A stretch of DNA of 64,000 bases. Origin: XYD12-FULL-36-8 sp964613805. GTDB lineage: Bacteria; Bacteroidota; Ignavibacteria; Ignavibacteriales; Ignavibacteriaceae. Position 1 is the stretch's first letter; every line of letters begins with the position of its first letter. The notes beneath the pieces were generated by a model. The model saw only the letters and a program-made list of their open reading frames with translations. It was not told where the DNA came from and did not search any database. A program made the position numbers and the translations under genes. Below are positions 27,530-35,141 of this stretch, one piece after another. Location: NCBI GenBank assembly GCA_964613805.1, contig CAZTJF010000014.1:45604-109603 (forward strand). Direction: 5' to 3'.

Positions 27530-27547
27530 AAATCATCGGAGGTTAAA

Positions 27548-27853
27548 ATGAACATTTCAATAACATCAAGAAAATTTAAAGCTCGTGACATTCTCAAAGA
27601 ATTTATCACAGCTGAAGTAAATTCTTTAGAAAAGTACAATGACAGAATACTAAGTGCTGATGTGATTTTAAGCTACCAGAATTCTCATGACAGTGTTAAA
27701 ATTGCAGAAATAATAATTCAGGTTCCTGGTCAAACATTAAAGGCAGCTGAGCAATCCGATGATTACAAAAAATCAGTAACCATAGCAGTTGATAAACTTT
27801 CAAGACAATTAACAAAATTAAAAACCAAAAAAACGGCAAGAAAAAGGGCATGA
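27548..27853 (+). CDS. hpf: Ribosome hibernation promoting factor (short HPF)
   Basis: This small protein binds the 30S decoding centre of idle ribosomes in stationary phase. At 101 residues it is the short form, with the beta-alpha-beta-beta-beta-alpha pattern (NISITSRKFKARD; AADQSDDYK-like as AAEQSDDYKKSVTIAVDKL at about 73-91) and a basic end KTKKTARKRA. A GGAGG lies 4-5 nt before the ATG. The stop codon overlaps the hprK start by 4 nt. Adjacent hpf and hprK recall the rpoN-hpf-ptsN-hprK cluster of proteobacteria, without ptsN here. Confidence 0.9.
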   Translation: MNISITSRKFKARDILKEFITAEVNSLEKYNDRILSADVILSYQNSHDSVKIAEIIIQVPGQTLKAAEQSDDYKKSVTIAVDKLSRQLTKLKTKKTARKRA

Positions 27854-28863
27854 ACATCAGCCAAAAATCAATATCGCGAAAGGAATTCATTACGGTTGAT
27901 TACTTACTTACGAATTCCAAAGATATATTCAAACTGAAATTATTTTCAGATGACTCGGGATTTGATCGAAAAATTATTGATCAAAATCTTCATCGTCCAG
28001 GGTTAGCTCTGGCAGGATTTGTAGGTTTGTTTTCATATTCCAGAGTTCAAATTTTTGGGAATACTGAAATGAGATATCTCAATCAACTTAGCGAAGAAAA
28101 AAAGGCAGAAGCGATTGAGAGAATTTTTCAATTTAATGTTCCTTGCATCATCCTTACAAATGGAAATCAACCATTTCCTAAACTTATTGAGTTAGCAAAT
28201 AAGTATCATATTCCTGTGTTGGGAACATCATATTCCACCACAAAAATTATTTATCTTGTCGGAGATTTTCTTGATGATCAATTTGCTGAAAGAATTTCTC
28301 TGCATGGTTCATTTGTTGATGTGTATGGTATTGGATTATTATTTATAGGAAAGTCTGGAATAGGGAAGAGTGAGGTTGCACTTGATCTAATAGAAAGGGG
28401 ACACCGGCTCGTTGCAGATGATCATATTATTCTCACCAAAAAAGGCGAAGGTATACTGATGGGTTCTGGAACGAATGTCGGTAAGCATTATATGGAAATC
28501 CGCGGCTTAGGAATTATTGATGTTGAAAGAATGTTTGGAATTAGAGCGATTCGCTATCAAAAGCGTCTTGAAATGGTTGTTGAATTAGAGTTGTGGGATG
28601 AAAAAAGCGACTATACACGAACTGGTCTTGAAGAGACTAAAGTGAATATAGCGGGAATAGAAATCCCTTATGTTAAACTTCCGATTATTCCAGGTAAAAA
28701 TATAACAGTGATCTCTGAGGTAATAAGCTTAAACTATTTACTTAAACATTATGGTTATGATGCACCAAAATTTTTTCAAGAACGTTTAAAAAAAGAAATT
28801 AGTAAGAATGAAAAAGAACATGATGTTAGAGGAGTTAAGTATTTTGAGCATGATTTTGAATAA
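27850..28863 (+). CDS. hprK: HPr kinase/phosphorylase
   Basis: This enzyme phosphorylates or dephosphorylates a serine of HPr or an HPr-like protein in carbon regulation. The 337-residue protein has an N-terminal DRTGG-like domain (1-130) and a C-terminal kinase domain with the P-loop GKSGIGKSE (167-175), the conserved His152 just before it, the LVADDHI acidic motif, and the family signature MEIRGLGIIDVERMFG. No PTS gene is visible, so the substrate in this organism is unknown. Translationally coupled to hpf by ATGA overlap. Confidence 0.93.
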   Translation: MNISQKSISRKEFITVDYLLTNSKDIFKLKLFSDDSGFDRKIIDQNLHRPGLALAGFVGLFSYSRVQIFGNTEMRYLNQLSEEKKAEAIERIFQFNVPCIILTNGNQPFPKLIELANKYHIPVLGTSYSTTKIIYLVGDFLDDQFAERISLHGSFVDVYGIGLLFIGKSGIGKSEVALDLIERGHRLVADDHIILTKKGEGILMGSGTNVGKHYMEIRGLGIIDVERMFGIRAIRYQKRLEMVVELELWDEKSDYTRTGLEETKVNIAGIEIPYVKLPIIPGKNITVISEVISLNYLLKHYGYDAPKFFQERLKKEISKNEKEHDVRGVKYFEHDFE

Positions 28864-28881
28864 AAAATCTCTGCGCTAACC

Positions 28882-28910
28882 TTGACAAAAATGAGGTATT
28901 TCCTTACATT
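28882..28910 (+). promoter_or_regulatory. Promoter of the M23 peptidase gene
   Basis: TTGACA (28882-28887) and TACATT (28905-28910) are separated by exactly 17 nt, a good sigma70-type match in the 59-nt gap after hprK. The predicted start of transcription falls about 6 nt before the ATG at 28923, and no ribosome-binding site is present, so a very short leader is expected. Confidence 0.6.
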
Positions 28911-28922
28911 CACGCACCAAAT

Positions 28923-29849
28923 ATGAGAAAATTATATTATATCTCGAAATCGAAGCAAAAACTCAAACAATTTGAGTATCTTAAGCCAAAATCTATACTT
29001 ATCTATGCTATTATTGTTTCTTTTCTATTAATTATATCTTGGGGAACTTTCACTTTAATCTCGACTCTAACTTCATCCTCACAAAATATTGCCTCGCTTG
29101 AAGCGGAGAATGTGCAGCTTAGAAATAGAATAAGCAGCTTAACCAGATCGTACAAAAATTTAGATAAGGAGTTTAAAAACCTTAGAACAGAAGCAAATTA
29201 TTTGCGGCTTGCCGTTAATTTGCCACCTTTATCTCAAGACGAAGCGACTTTGGGAATTGGCGGAAGCGAATTTGAAACTTCTTTCAAGTTGAGCAATAGT
29301 TCACTAAAAAATTTGGACGGATTAGTGAAATATGTTGAATCGCTTGAATTAAAGCTACGATTTGAAAAATCTGAACATCAACTGATATCCGATAAACTGA
29401 AAAAGAATGAAGCCCTTTACGCCTCAATACCAGCATTAAAACCTTGTGAAGGTTTAATAGGAGTTAATGGCTTTGGAATGCGTGAGCATCCGATACTTCG
29501 TATCAATAAAATTCATGAGGGAATTGATATTATAACAGATGTTGGTACAAAAGTTCTTTGTACAGGAAATGGAGTTGTAAGTTTTGTAGGAATTAGAGGG
29601 GGATACGGATTGACTGTTGAACTTGAACATCAGTCAGGGTTCAAAACTGTCTATGCTCACTTATTAGGTGTATTGGTTAAAGAGGGGCAAAAGGTTAATA
29701 GAGGGACAGCAATTGCACTAACCGGGAATTCAGGTTTATCAACTGGTCCTCATTTACATTATGAAGTTCATCATGATGGAATTAAATTGGACCCCTCGCA
29801 GTTTTTTTTCGATGACTTAGCTCTATTCGAACCAAAAAATAAAAAATAA
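28923..29849 (+). CDS. M23-family metallopeptidase (murein hydrolase type)
   Basis: This is a predicted inner-membrane-anchored, periplasmic peptidase of the LytM/lysostaphin type. The 308 residues have one transmembrane segment (about 25-46), a coiled coil (about 55-97), and an M23 domain with zinc ligands His198 and Asp202 (HEGIDI) and His279 (HLHYEVH), plus His246 in YAHL. All catalytic residues are kept, so it may be an active endopeptidase and not an EnvC/NlpD-like activator. Its promoter lies just upstream and it starts a new unit after hprK. Confidence 0.9.
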   Translation: MRKLYYISKSKQKLKQFEYLKPKSILIYAIIVSFLLIISWGTFTLISTLTSSSQNIASLEAENVQLRNRISSLTRSYKNLDKEFKNLRTEANYLRLAVNLPPLSQDEATLGIGGSEFETSFKLSNSSLKNLDGLVKYVESLELKLRFEKSEHQLISDKLKKNEALYASIPALKPCEGLIGVNGFGMREHPILRINKIHEGIDIITDVGTKVLCTGNGVVSFVGIRGGYGLTVELEHQSGFKTVYAHLLGVLVKEGQKVNRGTAIALTGNSGLSTGPHLHYEVHHDGIKLDPSQFFFDDLALFEPKNKK

Positions 29850-29869
29850 ATTCAACGGAGTTTTAGTAA

Positions 29870-30091
29870 ATGATCTGGACAGTAGAACTTGCCTCATTTC
29901 TGGACGATGCACCGTGGCCAGCTACTAAAGAGGAATTGATTGATTATGCTGACAGGATTGGGGCTCCATTTGAAGTTATTGAGAACCTAAAGGAGCTTGA
30001 AGATTCTGACGAACCTTATGAATCAATTGAGGATATTTGGCCAGATTATCCCACAGATGAAGATTTCTTCTATAATGAAGATGATTTTTAA
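29870..30091 (+). CDS. DUF2795-family small acidic protein
   Basis: The 73-residue protein is strongly acidic, with the DUF2795 pattern of a short N-terminal strand, the PATKEELIDYADRIGAPFEV region (18-37) and an Asp/Glu-rich tail ending DEDFFYNEDDF. The family is small and its function unknown to me; the residues around YADRIGAP recall a helix-turn-helix-like fold. CGGAG 8-12 nt before ATG gives a good ribosome-binding site. It follows the M23 gene by 20 nt. Confidence 0.8.
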   Translation: MIWTVELASFLDDAPWPATKEELIDYADRIGAPFEVIENLKELEDSDEPYESIEDIWPDYPTDEDFFYNEDDF

Positions 30092-30131
30092 ATAGTAATT
30101 TTCAATATAATTTTCTTACCTAAACTTGTCT

Positions 30132-31244
30132 ATGGATGAAAATTGGAACGGCATTTATGGTCATTTTCACAATAGGGAAGTACTAAATCGAATAATTGAC
30201 ACTTCTAAAATACCACACGCGTTTCTTTTTGCTGGTAAACAAGGCATTGGCAAAGATTATTTTGCTGTTCGCCTAGCTCAATTGATAAACAAAAAATTCG
30301 GTCCGATTTCAGAACTGCAAAAAATAGTTACTGGTTTAGCTCATTTCAGTGAGCCGTATATTAAATATATATTTGCACTCCCACGTGGCAAAAATGAAAC
30401 TGATGAGTCTTCTCCTTACGAAAAATTAACTTCTGACGATTTAGAAGAAATTAAAGATGAAATAAACAAGAAGATTGCAAACCCCTATTACCACATTGAG
30501 TTAGCAAAAGCAAATACGATAAAAGTCAGCAGTATTAGGGATATCAATAAATTTTTATCACTCCAATTTGATTTATCATATTACCGGTTTGTACTAATAT
30601 CAAACGCTCATATGATGAATGAGACATCTCAAAATGCTTTACTTAAGAATTTGGAAGAACCTCCGGAAAAGGTAGTTTTCATTCTTACAACTCCGTTCCC
30701 TGAACTTCTAAGAGAAACTATAAGATCAAGGTGCTGGTCCCTGTACTTTAGTCCACTTTCCTCTGAAGATTTGAGAAAGATCCTAGTTGAATATTTTAAA
30801 ATTGAAAATGATTTAGCACAAGAAGTTTCTTTGTTTTCAGATGGCTCCGTAACAACTGCAAATCATCTTATTGAACATGATTTCCGAAAACTTAAAAGTA
30901 AGACCATCAGTTTTCTAAGATACTCATTAGGTAAAAAATTTCATTTAGCTTACACAGAAATGATAAGTTTAATCACGCAAGGTGATAGTCAAAATCTCAA
31001 ATTATTTATTCAAATGATTATTACGTGGTTAAATGATCTTCAGAGATATAGAACGGCAAGCAAGGATTTCTTTTATTCTGATTATAAGGAAACTCTGGAA
31101 AAATTTAATTCTAAATTTCCTAAATCAAATATTAATGATTTGGTTTTTAAGTTGGATCGGCTAAGTTCATTGATAGATAATAATATTAATCCTAATTTGC
31201 TTGCGATGAATTTGATTCACAATATTTCATCATTAACCAAATAG
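30132..31244 (+). CDS. holB: DNA polymerase III, delta' subunit
   Basis: This clamp-loader subunit opens the sliding-clamp complex. The 370-residue protein has a P-loop FAGKQGIGKDYF, in which the usual Thr/Ser after GK is Asp, the sensor region LISNAHMMNETSQNALLKNLEEPP (about 160-183) and the SRC arginine-finger motif in RSRCW. The four zinc-module cysteines common in this family are absent; the only cysteine is that of SRC. These features fit a non-ATPase delta' role. ATG 30132 is preferred to TTG 30126; neither has a clear ribosome-binding site. Confidence 0.85.
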   Translation: MDENWNGIYGHFHNREVLNRIIDTSKIPHAFLFAGKQGIGKDYFAVRLAQLINKKFGPISELQKIVTGLAHFSEPYIKYIFALPRGKNETDESSPYEKLTSDDLEEIKDEINKKIANPYYHIELAKANTIKVSSIRDINKFLSLQFDLSYYRFVLISNAHMMNETSQNALLKNLEEPPEKVVFILTTPFPELLRETIRSRCWSLYFSPLSSEDLRKILVEYFKIENDLAQEVSLFSDGSVTTANHLIEHDFRKLKSKTISFLRYSLGKKFHLAYTEMISLITQGDSQNLKLFIQMIITWLNDLQRYRTASKDFFYSDYKETLEKFNSKFPKSNINDLVFKLDRLSSLIDNNINPNLLAMNLIHNISSLTK

Positions 31245-31303
31245 GATTAGTTCGTACAAGAAATTATATTAATTAATCATTGCATTTTATGATGGAGACA
31301 TAG

Positions 31304-32488
31304 ATGAGTAAAAAAGTAGTAATAGTAGGTGCCAAGCGAACTCCCATTGGCTCCTTTAACGGTATTTTGAGTTCCTTTACTGCGTCACAACTCGGCAGCT
31401 TAGCCATAAAGTCGCTTCTTGACGACTTTAAATTATCACCAGCAATAGTTGATGAGGTGATTATGGGTAATGTTCTTGCTGCAGGATTAGGACAGGCTCC
31501 TGCAAGACAAGCCGCATTATTTTCAGGATTATCTGATAAAACAGAATGTATGACGATAAATAAAATGTGTGGCAGCGGATTAAAAGCTGTAATGCTCGCT
31601 CATCAGGCAATTCATTCAGGTGATGCTGAAGTTATTATTGCAGGGGGTCAAGAAAGCATGAGTAATGCTCCATATCTATTACCAAGCGGGAGATTCGGCT
31701 ATCGGTTAGGTGATGGTCAGATAATTGATTCGATGATTAAAGATGGACTATGGGATGCTTACAACAATATCCATATGGGTAACTGTGCTGAGAAATGTGC
31801 AAAAGATTTTAATTTCAGAAGGGAAGAGCTCGATGAATTTGCCATCAATTCGTATCGAAAAGCTCTCGATGCACAGAAGTCGGGAAAATTTAATGACGAA
31901 ATGATTAAGGTTACACTTAAATCAAAAGCAGGAGAAATGGTTTTAGATAAAGATGAAGAACCAGAAAAAGTAAAATTTGATAAGATCCCATCGCTTAAAC
32001 CTGTTTTTGATAAAAATGGGGTTGTAACTGCTGCAAATTCGTCAAGTATAAATGATGGAGCTGCAACTTTGTTAATTATGTCTGAAAAGAAAGCTTTGGA
32101 GATTGGATTTACACCAATGGTTGAAATTGTGGCTCAATCATCTGCTGCTAAAGCACCTATTGAATTTACTACTGCACCAGCCGATGCTATATTGAAAGTT
32201 TTAAATAAGGCAAACTTGAAAGTTGAGGATATAGATCTATTTGAGATAAATGAAGCTTTCGCTGTTGTTTCACTCGCAGTAAATAAGCTATTAAAACTGG
32301 ATACTTCTATAGTTAATGTTAATGGCGGAGCAGTTGCTTTAGGTCATCCAATTGGTGCAAGCGGAGCACGAATTTTAGTTACTCTGATTCACGAAATGAT
32401 AAAAAGAAATTCAAAGTATGGACTGGCTTCTCTGTGCATTGGAGGTGGAGAAGCATCTGCTCTTATTATCAAAAAGTATGAAAGGTAA
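31304..32488 (+). CDS. Acetyl-CoA acetyltransferase (thiolase)
   Basis: This enzyme condenses two acetyl-CoA or cleaves 3-ketoacyl-CoA. The 394 residues hold the catalytic set: Cys89 in NKMCGSGLKAV, His348 in GHPIGASGAR, and Cys378 in CIGGGEASA. Good GGAG before ATG. The 3-hydroxyacyl-CoA dehydrogenase gene follows 5 nt later, so the pair forms two steps of a butyrate/acetoacetyl-CoA or beta-oxidation route. Crotonase and acyl-CoA dehydrogenase genes are not in the window, so the direction of flux is open. Confidence 0.94.
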   Translation: MSKKVVIVGAKRTPIGSFNGILSSFTASQLGSLAIKSLLDDFKLSPAIVDEVIMGNVLAAGLGQAPARQAALFSGLSDKTECMTINKMCGSGLKAVMLAHQAIHSGDAEVIIAGGQESMSNAPYLLPSGRFGYRLGDGQIIDSMIKDGLWDAYNNIHMGNCAEKCAKDFNFRREELDEFAINSYRKALDAQKSGKFNDEMIKVTLKSKAGEMVLDKDEEPEKVKFDKIPSLKPVFDKNGVVTAANSSSINDGAATLLIMSEKKALEIGFTPMVEIVAQSSAAKAPIEFTTAPADAILKVLNKANLKVEDIDLFEINEAFAVVSLAVNKLLKLDTSIVNVNGGAVALGHPIGASGARILVTLIHEMIKRNSKYGLASLCIGGGEASALIIKKYER

Positions 32489-32493
32489 CCGAA

Positions 32494-33345
32494 ATGGAAT
32501 TTAAGAAAATCTCTGTCATTGGAGGGGGAACGATGGGTAATGGAATTGTCCACGTTTTTGCCCTCAAAGGTTTTCAAGTTAATCTGGTAGAGATTTCTGA
32601 ACAATTGATTAGTAAGTCATTGAAGACCATTGAAGTAAATCTGGATAGACAAGTTAAAAAGATCGTGATTGATGAGCATCAAAAGAAAGAAGCTTTGGCA
32701 AGAATCTCTGGGATTGTTAAGATTGAAAATACACCCCCAGATTCAGATTTGATTATCGAAGCAATTTATGAGAATAAAGATGCTAAGTTATTGTTATTCA
32801 ATCAATTACAATCTATAATTAAACAAGAATCAATCTTTGCTAGTAATACATCTTCGATTTCTATTACTGAACTTGCATCTTGCTCACGTCCAGGCAAATT
32901 CATCGGTATGCATTTTATGAATCCCGTACCAGTAATGAAGTTAGTTGAAATTATTCGGGGTTATTCTACAAGTGATGAAACTTTCAGTTTGATAAAAGAC
33001 TTAGCAGTTCAATTAGATAAAGTACCGGTTGAAGTTCATGATTATCCTGGATTTATATCCAACCGGATTTTGATGCCAATGATAAACGAAGCAATTTATT
33101 CAGTAATGGAAGGTGTTGCCAAAGCCGAGGATGTAGATACTGTTATGAAACTTGGTATGAATCATCCCATGGGACCATTAACTTTAGCTGATTTTATAGG
33201 TCTTGATATCTGTTTGGCAATAATGGAAGTTCTTTATAACGGATTCAATGATACGAAATATCGTCCATGTCCATTATTAAAAAAAATGGTTGCAGCGAAA
33301 AAGTTAGGTAGAAAAACAGGCGAAGGGTTCTTTAAGTACAACTGA
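32494..33345 (+). CDS. hbd: 3-hydroxybutyryl-CoA dehydrogenase
   Basis: This NAD(P)-dependent enzyme interconverts acetoacetyl-CoA and 3-hydroxybutyryl-CoA. The 283 residues have a Rossmann N-terminus ISVIGGGTMGNGIVHVFAL, the catalytic region FIGMHFMNPVPVMKLVEI with the essential His, and a C-terminal helical domain with NHPMGPLTLADFIGLDI (about 226-242). The size is that of stand-alone Hbd enzymes. It starts 5 nt after the thiolase stop and ends the long rightward run of genes. Confidence 0.93.
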   Translation: MEFKKISVIGGGTMGNGIVHVFALKGFQVNLVEISEQLISKSLKTIEVNLDRQVKKIVIDEHQKKEALARISGIVKIENTPPDSDLIIEAIYENKDAKLLLFNQLQSIIKQESIFASNTSSISITELASCSRPGKFIGMHFMNPVPVMKLVEIIRGYSTSDETFSLIKDLAVQLDKVPVEVHDYPGFISNRILMPMINEAIYSVMEGVAKAEDVDTVMKLGMNHPMGPLTLADFIGLDICLAIMEVLYNGFNDTKYRPCPLLKKMVAAKKLGRKTGEGFFKYN

Positions 33346-33433
33346 TGTTTAATATTTTAAGTATGTATGAATAAAGAGTAAACTTGTATTTGTCCGATAA
33401 TGTATATTATGTAAACTTACTTATACCCTAGTT

Positions 33434-33640
33434 CTAGATTGTGCTGCTTAGTTTTAAATATGCATAAATGACTATTAAGATCAACAATATCCATAAAATT
33501 GGGGTTCGCTTCCTTCGAAGTATTCTTCGTTGGGATGAAAATCCTAACTTTCTTTTTTTACGTTCCTTTTCGTCTAATTCGGGTTTGTAAAATCTCGGCA
33601 TGTAATCAAATACCCGGTGATTAGGTTTTTTCATGAACAT
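33434..33640 (-). CDS. Hypothetical small basic tail-anchored protein (68 aa)
   Basis: I do not recognise this protein. It has a very basic middle (ERKKRKLGFSSQRRILRRKR, residues about 26-45) and one hydrophobic segment near the C-terminus (PILWILLILIVIYAYLKL, 47-64), so it should be a tail-anchored or C-in membrane protein with a cationic cytoplasmic head. GAGG precedes the ATG by 7 nt. It lies 9 nt after the ftsY stop, which suggests co-transcription with the SRP receptor gene. Confidence 0.6.
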   Translation of the reverse strand: MFMKKPNHRVFDYMPRFYKPELDEKERKKRKLGFSSQRRILRRKRTPILWILLILIVIYAYLKLSSTI

Positions 33641-33649
33641 CTAATTACC

Positions 33650-34579
33650 TCAGTCCAAATCTACAATAGCTGAAATGAATTCATCTGAATTAAATTCACG
33701 CAAGTCATCAATAGCTTCACCGATGCCAATATACTTTACAGGAATTTTATTTTTTTCACAAACCTGAAAAACGATACCGCCTTTAGCTGTTCCATCAAGT
33801 TTTGTTATAACTAAACCCGTCAACAAAGCTGTTTTAGAGAACTCATCAGCTTGTACGACAGCATTTTGACCCGAATTCCCATCGAGGACAAGTAATGCCT
33901 CATCAGGAGCACGTTTAAGTTTCTTGGCTATAATTTTGTTCAGTTTAATCAGTTCATCCATGAGGTAAGTTTTGTTATGAAGTCTGCCAGCAGTATCAAT
34001 TAACAGTACGTCATAGTTTTCTTTAAGTGATTTCTCGATTGCCTCGAAAGCAACTGCTGAAGGATCTATGGATTTTTCATTGATTAAAATATCAGCTTTT
34101 GCTCGCTCAGACCAAATTTCAAGCTGTTCACTCGCAGCGGCTCTAAAAGTATCGGAAGCAGCAATTAAAACTTTTTTTCCCTGCTGTTTGTATTTATAAG
34201 CAAGTTTACCAATTGTAGTTGTCTTCCCCGCCCCGTTTACACCTACAACTAAAATAACATAGGGTCTTACATGATTATTTGATTCATTTATATTCGAATT
34301 ATTTGTCTTATCAAAAATCTTTTTTAATTCAGATTTAAGAACAGAAAAAATGACTTTCTCATTCATTCTGTCTTTAATGTTTAGCAGTTCAGTGCGAACG
34401 TTTTCAATAATTTTATTGCTAAGTTCAAATCCAACATCTGACGAGATTAAAATTTCTTCAAGCCGTTCGATTGTGTTTGTATCTAAATTCGCTTGTCCGG
34501 AGACAGTTTCTTTTATTCTATTAACAAGATTATTTCTAGTTTTGGCAAGTTTATCCCTAAGGTTATTAAATATGCTCAT
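33650..34579 (-). CDS. ftsY: Signal recognition particle receptor FtsY
   Basis: This SRP GTPase docks translating ribosomes at the membrane. The 309 residues carry the N domain (about 1-85) and the GTPase G domain: G1 GVNGAGKTTTIGKLA, G2-type DTFRAAASEQLEIW, G3 DTAGRLHNK, G4 TKLDGTAKGG. There is no long acidic A domain, which is normal outside proteobacteria. It overlaps pgsA by 14 nt at its start. Confidence 0.96.
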   Translation of the reverse strand: MSIFNNLRDKLAKTRNNLVNRIKETVSGQANLDTNTIERLEEILISSDVGFELSNKIIENVRTELLNIKDRMNEKVIFSVLKSELKKIFDKTNNSNINESNNHVRPYVILVVGVNGAGKTTTIGKLAYKYKQQGKKVLIAASDTFRAAASEQLEIWSERAKADILINEKSIDPSAVAFEAIEKSLKENYDVLLIDTAGRLHNKTYLMDELIKLNKIIAKKLKRAPDEALLVLDGNSGQNAVVQADEFSKTALLTGLVITKLDGTAKGGIVFQVCEKNKIPVKYIGIGEAIDDLREFNSDEFISAIVDLD

Positions 34580-35141
34580 TCTTTTTATTCTTTTTTAAGA
34601 ATTCAATTGCACGAATTAAATAGCCCGCCAGTGAGCCATAAATCAGTATTATACTACCGTAATAAAATATAAGAAATGCAACATTCGGTTTGTTCATTCC
34701 AAGAATAACTAAAAGAAATACGATTCCTATTGCAGTTACAGTTATTTTTCCAAGGAGGTTTGATGGAAGTACTTTTTTAAGTTTTAATGAAACAATAATT
34801 CCTCCTAAAAAGATTATTACATCTCTTAATATGATAATAAGCAGATAATAACTGCTTATTTCACCAAGCAGATATAACTTAATTGAAAGCACTGCAACTA
34901 ATATTTTATCGGCAAGTGGATCAATGATTTTACCTAATTCCGTAATTTCATTTCGTTTCCTAGCTATATAACCATCAAGGTAATCTGTTATGGCTGCAAC
35001 AATACTTAGAATGATTGTCAGAATGCGATAGGATTCATTTGGAAAGTTGTTTAAGCTGAACCAGACCGGAATAAAAAGCAAGAGTCTGAAAAAGCTTAGG
35101 GCATTTGAAATAGTTAATATTTTATTTTTTTCATTGGTCAT
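34566..35141 (-). CDS. pgsA: CDP-diacylglycerol-glycerol-3-phosphate 3-phosphatidyltransferase
   Basis: This enzyme makes phosphatidylglycerol phosphate in the inner membrane. The CDP-alcohol phosphotransferase motif DG-x2-AR-x8-G-x3-D-x3-D is complete in DYLDGYIARKRNEITELGKI followed by IDPLADK. The 191-residue length and about five to six membrane segments fit PgsA. It overlaps the subtilase gene by 4 nt upstream and ftsY by 14 nt downstream, so it is within the purF-subtilase-pgsA-ftsY run. Confidence 0.92.
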   Translation of the reverse strand: MTNEKNKILTISNALSFFRLLLFIPVWFSLNNFPNESYRILTIILSIVAAITDYLDGYIARKRNEITELGKIIDPLADKILVAVLSIKLYLLGEISSYYLLIIILRDVIIFLGGIIVSLKLKKVLPSNLLGKITVTAIGIVFLLVILGMNKPNVAFLIFYYGSIILIYGSLAGYLIRAIEFLKKNKKNEHI

